Part shown: positions 58,277 through 64,000 of the stretch, in pieces
How the letters are laid out: the number at the start of each line of letters is the position of its first letter
How positions within the stretch are numbered: position 1 is the stretch's first letter
Assembly: GCA_963718305.1 (NCBI GenBank)
Contig: CAVQZG010000008.1
Location: 372,001-436,000, forward strand
Direction of reading: 5' to 3'
From: RYN-230 sp963718305
GTDB taxonomy: Bacteria; Actinomycetota; Actinomycetes; Streptosporangiales; Streptosporangiaceae
Length of the DNA stretch: 64,000 nt
Notes under the pieces: generated by a model
The model's input: the letters and a program-made list of their open reading frames with translations, nothing else
The model's database searches: none
Told to the model about the DNA's origin: nothing
Program-made: the position numbers and the translations under genes

Positions 58277-60491
58277 TTATCCCTGCTGGGCTGGGGTGCC
58301 TGCGGCAGCGAGCTCTCGCTCGGCGGGCTTGTGCGCGAGTCGTTGCCCCTCGATGTCGGGGTCGGGGATGTGCCTGGCGAACCATTGCGGGTGGTACCAG
58401 ATTCTTGACCCGATGATCGCCATGATGGCCGGCACGAGCGTGAGCCTTACGACGAAGGCGTCCAGGAAGACGCCGGCGGCGAAGCTGAAGCCGATGGCCT
58501 TGATGGTCGGGTCGCTGGTGAACATGAAGGCGACGAAGATGGAGAACATGATCAGCGCCGCCGCGGTGACCACGCGGGCCGACAGCCCGGTGCCGCGTTG
58601 CACCGCGCGGCGGGCGTCACCGTTGCTGGTGTAGTCCTCCTTGATCCGCGATACGACGAACATCTCGTAGTCGCTGGACAGGCCGAAGATGATCGCCAGC
58701 ATGATGATCGGCAGGAAGCTGATCGTCTGCGCCGGGGTGATGCCGAGCAGGTGCTGGCCCCAGCCCCACTGGAACAGCGCGACCTGCGCGCCGAGCGCGG
58801 CGGCCATCGAGAGCAGGAAGCCCAGGATCGACGTGGCCGGCACCAGGATCGTCCGGAACGCGAACGTCAGCAGGATGAACGCCAGGCCGACCACGACGAC
58901 CAGGAAGATCGGCAGGGCGGCGGACAGCTTGGCCGAGACGTCGATGTTGGACGCTGTCGTGCCGCCAACCAGGATGCGCGCGCCGGTGCGGCCTTCGATC
59001 GCTGTCCGGTCGTCGCGGATGGTGTGCACGAGGGTGGCGGTGGCCGGGTCGCTCGGCCCGGACTGCGGGATCAGCTTGATCAGCGAGATGCCGTTTCGCG
59101 TGGTCACCGGGGTTACCTTGGCGACGTCGGGAAGCGTGGTGAGTTTCGCCGCGATCTGCTGGGTGTCCGCCGGGCTGCGGACGTCTTGGGCGACGATCAG
59201 CAGCGGGCCGTTGAAGCCGGCGCCGAAGCCTTCGGTGGTGAGGTCGTAGGCCTGGCGCTGGGTGTTGCCGGGAGGCTGCGAGGCCCCGCTGGGCAGGCCC
59301 AGGTGGATGGACAACGCCGGAATCGCGAGCACGCCGAGCACGGCGATCCCGCCGATCAGCATGAGCGCGCGGTGGCGCACGATGAACCGGGCCCATCTGG
59401 CGCCGGCGGGGCTGTCCGGGTCGGCGGCGCTGCGGCGGGCCACCCGCTCCGCGTGCGCGCCCAGCCGGGGCAGCCGGGTGAACCTGGCGACCTTGGGGCC
59501 GGCGAAACCCAGCATCGCCGGCAGCAGCGTCAGCGCGATCAGCAGCGCGACGGTGACCGATGCCGCGGCGGCCAGCCCCATGACGGTCAGGAACGGGATG
59601 CCCACTACGGTCAGGCCGCACAGCGCGATGATTACGGTGAGGGCGGCGAACACGACGGAGCTGCCGGCCGTGCCCATGGCCAGCGGCACCGACTCCTCCG
59701 GTGTCATGCCGTTGAGCAGGTTGGTCCGGTGCCTGGACAGGATGAACAGGCCGTAGTCGATGCCGCAGGAGAGCCCGAGCATCAGCGCGACCGTGGTCGA
59801 CGCCGAGGCGATCGTCAGCACCGACGCGACGGCGGTGATGCCCATCAAAGTGGTGACCACGCCGATGATCGCGCCCAGGATGGGCATGCCCGCGGCCACG
59901 AAGGCGCCGAAGGTGATCATCAGGATTCCGAACGCGATGATCAGGCCGACCAGCTCGGGCACCTCGGAGATCACCGTGCGCCAGCCCGGATAGACGCTGC
60001 CGTTGTAGGCGATCTCCACGCCGTCGGCCTGCACCGGCTTCATCGCGTCGGTGACGGCGTTGAGGCTGGCGTCGGTCACGTTGGCCGCCTGTGCCGACCA
60101 CTGCACCTGCCCGAGGGCGATCTTGCCGTTCTGGCGACACCAGGTGGCTCTGGAAGGGATTGGTGACCGCGGAGACCTGCGGAATCGACGTGAGCTTGGT
60201 CATGGCTGTCTCGATCGCCGCCTTGGCGGCCGGATCGGTGACCTTCGCGGTGCCGGGAGTGGTGGCGAAGACGATCGTGCTCTGGCCGCCGCTGAACGCC
60301 GGCAGCCTGGCGGACAGGACGGCCGCGGCGTTCTGCGACTCGGTGCCCGGGATGGTGAAGGTGTCGTTGGTCTTGCCACCGCTGGCGATGGCGATGGCGA
60401 TGGCGGCGGTGGCCGCGGCCAGCCAGACCGCCAGGACCAGTCGCCGTCGCCGGAACGCGAAGCGGGCGAGTCGGTACAGATAGTTCGACAT
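58277..60491 (-). CDS. MMPL-family RND exporter, one frameshift near the 5' end
   Basis: From ATG 60491 the first frame encodes the first membrane helix (LVLAVWLAAATAAIAIAIAS) and periplasmic SQNAAAVLSARLPAFSGGQS, to NPFQSHLVS. The rest, from ALGQVQWSAQAANVTDASLN onward, is in another frame from about 60134 to 58277. It carries the typical GLSCGIDYGLFILSRHRTNL and two blocks of five helices. Removing one G from the GG at 60133-60134 restores one about 738-residue protein. MMPL proteins export lipids or drugs with proton force. It is divergent from a TetR gene across a four-unit operator array. Confidence 0.9.
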
Positions 60492-60540
60492 GAGGAGAGC
60501 TCCACAGCTGGAGTGCGGTACGGGCATCGGCTTCCGACGC

Positions 60541-60632
60541 TAGGCTATTCACTAGCCGCTCGTCAAGTGAATCGCTAGCCGTCCGTCTAGTGAATCACTT
60601 GCCGATCGACTAGTGAGTCACTTGCCGGCAGC
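60541..60632. promoter_or_regulatory. four tandem 23-bp operator-like repeats
   Basis: Units start at 60541, 60564, 60587 and 60610, each exactly 23 bp, for example CTAGTGAATCACTTG at 60587-60601 and CTAGTGAGTCACTTG at 60610-60624. Each core is an imperfect palindrome of the CAAGTGA-TCACTAG type, followed by GCCG. They fill the 182-bp gap between mmpL (start 60491) and tetR (start 60674). These are probably multiple TetR sites that repress the exporter and the regulator itself. Confidence 0.75.
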
Positions 60633-60673
60633 TTGTATGCTGGGATGCGGGTCACCGAATGAGGAGCACATCT

Positions 60674-61246
60674 ATGGCGACGCCGGTCAGGGGTATGTCC
60701 ACCCGTGCAGTGCAGGCCGAGCGGACCAGGCAGCAGATCCTGGAGACCGCGCAGCGGCTGTTTGCCGACCTTGGCTACGACGCCACCTCGCTGCAGCTGA
60801 TCGCCGACGAGATGGGGTTGACCAAGGCCGCCGTCTACTACCACTTCCGCGCCAAGAGCGACATCCTGCACGCGGCAATGCTGCCCGGAATCCAGCGGCT
60901 CGAGGCTCTCCTGGATGAAGCAGCCGGGATCCGCGGGCGGCGTGCCCGGATCGAGCACCTGGTGAACGGCTTCGTCGACTTCCTGGTCCAGAACCGCCAG
61001 TACGCGGCGATGGCGTCCACCGACCCGGCCGCGAAGCGGAACAAGATGGACTACGAGGCGATGACGCTGCGCCAGCGTGCCCTCACCCTGCTGTTCGGTG
61101 ATAACCCCACCGGCGCCGATCGGCTCGCCTTCGGCGTCCTGTTCTTCATCCCGGAGTACCTGCCCGAACTGGCCGACCTGACCGACGAGGAACTGCGCGA
61201 AGCCCTGCAGGCGACGATCCTGCGCATGTTGCGGGTCCCGTCCTGA
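60674..61246 (+). CDS. TetR-family regulator of the MMPL exporter
   Basis: A 190-residue protein from ATG 60674 with GAGGAG seven nt upstream; an in-frame start at 60659 lies over the ribosome site. TRQQILETAQRLFADLGYDA, then TSLQLIADEMGLTKAAVYYH and FRAKSDILHAAM give the TetR HTH. The ligand half ends in LQATILRMLRVPS. It is divergent from mmpL with the operator array between them, so it is the likely repressor of that exporter. Inducer unknown. Confidence 0.95.
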   Translation: MATPVRGMSTRAVQAERTRQQILETAQRLFADLGYDATSLQLIADEMGLTKAAVYYHFRAKSDILHAAMLPGIQRLEALLDEAAGIRGRRARIEHLVNGFVDFLVQNRQYAAMASTDPAAKRNKMDYEAMTLRQRALTLLFGDNPTGADRLAFGVLFFIPEYLPELADLTDEELREALQATILRMLRVPS

Positions 61247-61296
61247 CCCTAGGGGCGGTAGTGCGGGCGCCCGGTGCCGGGTGCCAGGGTGCCTGC

Positions 61297-61671
61297 ATGA
61301 GCAATCGACTGACGGGAATCACCATCGACTGCGCGGATCCAGCGCGGCTGGCGTCCTTCTGGAGCGCGCTGCTGGACCGGGCGATGACCGGGGAGCACGG
61401 CAACGATGCCGGATGGGCCACCGTCGGCTCACGTCTGGATGACCGGCCGCGGCTGACGTTCCAGCGAGTGGCAGAGCCGAAGGCCGCAAAGGTCCGCATC
61501 CACCTCGATGTCCAGGTCGACGACATCGGGACGGCCCGCAGGCAAGTCGAGCGTCTGGGTGGCCGCTGGTCCGGCGAGCGGCACGACTACGACGAGGGGG
61601 TCGTCATGGTCATGCACGATCCCGAGGGGCATGAGTTCTGCCTTGTCCAGTACTACAGTGAAAGGCGATAG
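61297..61671 (+). CDS. VOC-superfamily protein
   Basis: A 124-residue protein from ATG 61297; a frame starting at 61261 is open but lacks a site. RLTGITIDCADPARLASFWS, ALLDRAMTGEHGNDAGWATV, VRIHLDVQVDDIGTARRQVE and VMHDPEGHEFCLVQYYSE are the paired modules of a glyoxalase-like protein, with 'DPEGHEFCLV' as the common end in the actinobacterial VOC_like subgroup. Single gene. Confidence 0.9.
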   Translation: MSNRLTGITIDCADPARLASFWSALLDRAMTGEHGNDAGWATVGSRLDDRPRLTFQRVAEPKAAKVRIHLDVQVDDIGTARRQVERLGGRWSGERHDYDEGVVMVMHDPEGHEFCLVQYYSERR

Positions 61672-61697
61672 CCGAGGGGGGTCAAAGGATTGGGTAG

Positions 61698-62120
61698 TTA
61701 GTCCATACCCCAGCTCGTCCAACTCGAGGGCGGCCCGTCCGGTGTGATGGCCAGCAGAACCCGCCCCTCCGCCGTCAGTGCCCGCAGATGCTCATTATCG
61801 TCCAGCACGGCCATCCCGTGCTTTTCCCGGATAGCACGGAAGCGGGACAACTCCTTGGCGAGATCATCGCGGATCTCGACGGTGGCCGGAACCAGCACGG
61901 CGCGAAAGCCGGTTGGATCGTCGATAAGCAGCTGCGCCCGCGGGTCCCGGCGGAAAATGGCGTACTTCACCCGGTCTCGCGTGGTCGAGACGTAGAAGCG
62001 CTGGCCATCCCAGTAGAACCAGTTGGGGCTCAGGTGCGGGCGCCCATCGCGGCGGATCCCGGCGACGATGACGTTACGCGGCTCGGCGAGGAACGCCTCG
62101 ATCTTGTCGGTAGATGCCAT
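61698..62120 (-). CDS. PPOX-class F420-dependent oxidoreductase
   Basis: A 140-residue protein from ATG 62120. IEAFLAEPRNVIVAGIRRDG, RPHLSPNWFYWDGQRFYVST, TRDRVKYAIFRRDPRAQLLI and DDPTGFRAVLVPATVEIRDD match the split-beta-barrel family (pyridoxine 5'-phosphate oxidase fold) that uses F420 or FMN in actinomycetes. The 'W.DG..FYVST' motif is typical of F420-binding members. Convergent with the VOC gene. Substrate unknown. Confidence 0.92.
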   Translation of the reverse strand: MASTDKIEAFLAEPRNVIVAGIRRDGRPHLSPNWFYWDGQRFYVSTTRDRVKYAIFRRDPRAQLLIDDPTGFRAVLVPATVEIRDDLAKELSRFRAIREKHGMAVLDDNEHLRALTAEGRVLLAITPDGPPSSWTSWGMD

Positions 62121-62346
62121 CCGCTCACGCTATCGGGACCGCTGGTCCGGCCAGCGGACGCGCTGGCCCCCAGGGCGGCATTTCAAGGCGTCAGGCCAAG
62201 AATTGCTGAGGACGGAAGCGTCCGGTTAGGAGTTCACCCCGGTTACATTTCCCGCGATGTCTGTGACGCAGCGACCTTTGGACAAATCGACCAGCACGAG
62301 GGTGGTGGACCTGCCTCTGTCGGCGAGGGCAAGTTAGGGTCTCTTC

Positions 62347-62991
62347 GTGGATGCCAAGACCGGCGAGCTCAGGGCTGCGCATGACGTCCTGGCCGAGTTT
62401 TACGCTGACCGCCTGGCTGGGGCTTTGGACCGGATGCCGGCCGAGCGGGCGGTGCTGGGCCTGTTCTGTGACCTGACGCTGGCCGCGGGCCTGGGCACCG
62501 CGGTGGGGGATATCGGCTGCGGGACGGGGCGGCTTGCGCCCTGGCTGGCCGCCAGCGGCCTGTCCCCACGGGGGATCGACCTGTCACCGGAGATGATCCG
62601 GGTAGCCCGCCGTGACCAGCCCGGCTTCGGTTTCGGCGTGGCCGACTTGCGTGCACTGCCCTTCGGGGATGCCTCGCTGGCCGGCGTGGTCTGCTGGTAC
62701 TCCCTCATGTACCTCGCGCCGCTGGACAGGCCGACGGCCTTCGGCGAGCTGGCCCGCGTGGTCAAGCCGGGAGGCTATCTGGTGACTGCGTTCAAGGCCG
62801 GTGACAGCCAGGTCCGGCGCGGGGGGCGCAGCACCGGCCTGGGTGTTGGATTCGATGTCTACTGGCTGTCGCCCGGCGAGATGGAGCACCGGGCGGCCGA
62901 TGCTGGCTTTGCGACCGTGTTTTGGGGCGGGCGCCCCGCCGAAGGCCACGAGGGTTCCCCGCAGGGATACCTGCTCGCCCGCAGGTCCTGA
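62347..62991 (+). CDS. class I SAM-dependent methyltransferase
   Basis: A 214-residue protein from GTG 62347. The start is DAKTGELRAAHDVLAEFYAD, with motif I VGDIGCGTGRLAPWLAASGL, acidic PRGIDLSPEMIRVARRD, FGVADLRALPFGDASLAGVV and LARVVKPGGYLVTAFKAGD. The GTG has no strong ribosome site but gives the family length. Small-molecule methyltransferase; substrate unknown. The 226 bp upstream, back to the PPOX gene start, hold only the divergent promoters. Confidence 0.88.
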   Translation: MDAKTGELRAAHDVLAEFYADRLAGALDRMPAERAVLGLFCDLTLAAGLGTAVGDIGCGTGRLAPWLAASGLSPRGIDLSPEMIRVARRDQPGFGFGVADLRALPFGDASLAGVVCWYSLMYLAPLDRPTAFGELARVVKPGGYLVTAFKAGDSQVRRGGRSTGLGVGFDVYWLSPGEMEHRAADAGFATVFWGGRPAEGHEGSPQGYLLARRS

Positions 62992-63003
62992 ATCACCGCA
63001 GGA

Positions 63004-63351
63004 ATGTTTGCCTGCCTCTGCTCTGCCCGCGTTGCGCGCGTGGCCGCGGCGGGTGTCTTGCGTGGCTGGCCCAGCCGGACGATGCCAGGGCGAGGGGTGG
63101 ACGCAGTCGTGCAGAACCTGTTCAGGAAGCTCGCGACGGAATGGGATGGCTTCACGGCCCATCCTGGGGAGTTCCACGATGCGGGCTCTGTGGTCGTGGT
63201 CGAGGCACGCGACACCGGAACCTACAAGCAGACCGGCAAGAAACCCAACGCGCAGGTCTGCCACATCTGGAAGATACGCGACGGCAAAATCATGAGCTTC
63301 CGGCAATACACGGACACGGCGCAATGGCAGGACGTGGAGGGCGCACGTTAG
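63004..63351 (+). CDS. SnoaL-like protein, N-terminally truncated
   Basis: The last about 75 residues, VDAVVQNLFRKLATEWDGFT, AHPGEFHDAGSVVVVEARDT, GTYKQTGKKPNAQVCHIWKI and SFRQYTDTAQWQDV, are a textbook C-terminal half of an NTF2-fold SnoaL protein. The expected N-terminal half ('...Y.AF..GD...') is missing: the frame from ATG 63004 supplies unrelated Ala/Arg/Val-rich sequence instead. It is probably a truncated gene, cut immediately downstream of the methyltransferase. I regard it as non-functional unless that start is real. Confidence 0.65.
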   Translation: MFACLCSARVARVAAAGVLRGWPSRTMPGRGVDAVVQNLFRKLATEWDGFTAHPGEFHDAGSVVVVEARDTGTYKQTGKKPNAQVCHIWKIRDGKIMSFRQYTDTAQWQDVEGAR

Positions 63352-63630
63352 GCAAACCGGGAAGCAGCCCTTCACAGCCCTTTGAACCGGCGGAAGGCTC
63401 CCAACGCCTCGCCAGCGGCAGAACCGGACGTTCGCCTGGTGGACTGCAGCGCATACTTGTACGAGCCTGCTGGGTCACTGCGGCGCGGGCTGCGCAAGCT
63501 GCAGACTGCATGTCGCGCTCACCGAGCCGCCTAATTGTGTCTGAGGGCGCTAAGCCGGGCCGTTGGCGTGGCCGCCCGTTCCGCACACGGCCGCCGGGGG
63601 TTTCAGGTGCCGCCAGGAAGGGTGCAGTTG

Positions 63631-64000
63631 GTGGGGAATGAGGACGGGGAGCCTGGCTCGGTGCGGCTCGCTTCGGCCGCCGGTCGCTGGGTACTCGCCG
63701 TGGCGGTGCTGGGCGAGGCGATGGTGCTGCTCGAAGCGACGGTTGTCAACGTGGCGTTGCCGGCGATCAGCCGTGATCTCGGCGGGGACGTCGCGGGGCT
63801 GCAGTGGACGCTGAACGCTTATGTCCTCACCCTCGCGGCGCTTATCCTGCCAGCCGGTTCGCTCAGCGACCTTTATGGCCGACGCCGCATGTTCATCCTG
63901 GGGGTGGGGGCTTTCGTGGCCGCCTCGGCGCTGTGCGCGGCCGCCCCGACAATTCAGCTGCTCGTCGCCGCCCGGTTTGTTCAAGGCGTTGGCGGGGCTC
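63631..64000 (+). CDS. MFS drug exporter (DHA2/EmrB-QacA type), partial
   Basis: The frame, starting from GTG 63631 (AGGAAGG upstream), runs off the right edge after 123 codons. RWVLAVAVLGEAMVLLEATV, then NVALPAISRDLGGDVAGLQW, TLNAYVLTLAALILPAGSLS and DLYGRRRMFILGVGAF are helices 1-3 and motif A (G-x-L-x-D-x-x-G-R-R) of 14-helix DHA2 drug/proton antiporters. VVNVALPAI is the D1 motif of that family. The 279 bp upstream hold no other gene. Confidence 0.93.
   Translation, partial: MGNEDGEPGSVRLASAAGRWVLAVAVLGEAMVLLEATVVNVALPAISRDLGGDVAGLQWTLNAYVLTLAALILPAGSLSDLYGRRRMFILGVGAFVAASALCAAAPTIQLLVAARFVQGVGGA

Noticed and set aside
60541..60632. 23-bp repeats as CRISPR or attachment site
   Set aside because: No spacers, divergent units, palindromic cores and position between a regulator and its target fit operators better.
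63550..63984. Minus-strand frame at the right edge
   Set aside because: Antisense to the clear DHA2 transporter start and without motifs.

Overview
This is a GC-rich window (roughly 70% G+C by eye) with dense gene packing and frequent GTG starts. It carries F420-linked oxidoreductases, a MmyB-type XRE regulator, LuxR regulators of the large ATPase type, an MMPL exporter and many TetR/SDR/VOC/SnoaL-like enzymes. Together these point to a chromosome of an actinomycete (Actinomycetota), probably a soil-type genus. I cannot name the genus from sequence alone. No rRNA, tRNA, CRISPR array or intact mobile element was seen.

Layout. 1-2249: 5' part of an XRE regulator divergent from a SnoaL-like gene across paired operators, then a YciI/ChaN-like pair. 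2250-6673: a TetR gene divergent, across two palindromes, from an SDR / saccharopine-dehydrogenase-like / acyl-CoA ligase operon that looks catabolic. 6670-9943: two divergent methyltransferases separated by a 15-bp tandem repeat, a STAS protein, a winged-helix regulator and small proteins. 10032-13037: fatty-acid desaturase, cold-shock protein and DEAD-box RNA helicase, a plausible cold-adaptation group. 13340-20848: three tandem alpha/beta hydrolases divergent from a large LuxR ATPase regulator, then a beta-carbonic anhydrase and a metallo-beta-lactamase-fold hydrolase. 20982-31763: assorted VOC, SDR, polysaccharide deacetylase, mannitol dehydrogenase, class I aldolase and WYL regulator genes, with several gene remnants including an IS630-type transposase scrap. 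32402-35771: an amidohydrolase whose frame runs into a cobalamin riboswitch, followed by cbtB, cbtA and a FhuF-like iron-sulfur gene. 35818-43747: LLM oxidoreductase, SDR, a very large secreted glucodextranase, an unrecognised protein and an HD-GYP/LuxR hybrid. 43912-51453: methyltransferase, cupin and NTF2-like genes, a TPR-type protein, a sigma factor with a built-in zinc-finger anti-sigma-like tail, a secreted beta-propeller protein and a CLC transporter. 51674-58075: secreted S53 peptidase, thioredoxin, lipoprotein, secreted propeller-like protein and a LysR/SDR pair. 58277-64000: MMPL exporter and TetR regulator around a four-copy 23-bp operator array, then VOC, F420-dependent PPOX, methyltransferase, a truncated SnoaL gene and the start of a DHA2 drug exporter.

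The most interesting unit is the B12-riboswitch operon cbtB-cbtA-fhuF-like. The riboswitch signature, the His-tailed CbtB, the membrane protein CbtA and a 4-nt start/stop overlap into a CC..Y..C..C iron-sulfur protein suggest cobalt uptake tied to a redox step. A second general observation is that at least seven otherwise recognisable genes (acyl-CoA ligase, desaturase, LuxR, methyltransferase, cbtA, the fhuF-like gene, mmpL) are each interrupted by about one base, often in or beside a short G/C run. This is more like consensus errors in the assembly than decay, and it should be kept in mind when reading gene ends here.
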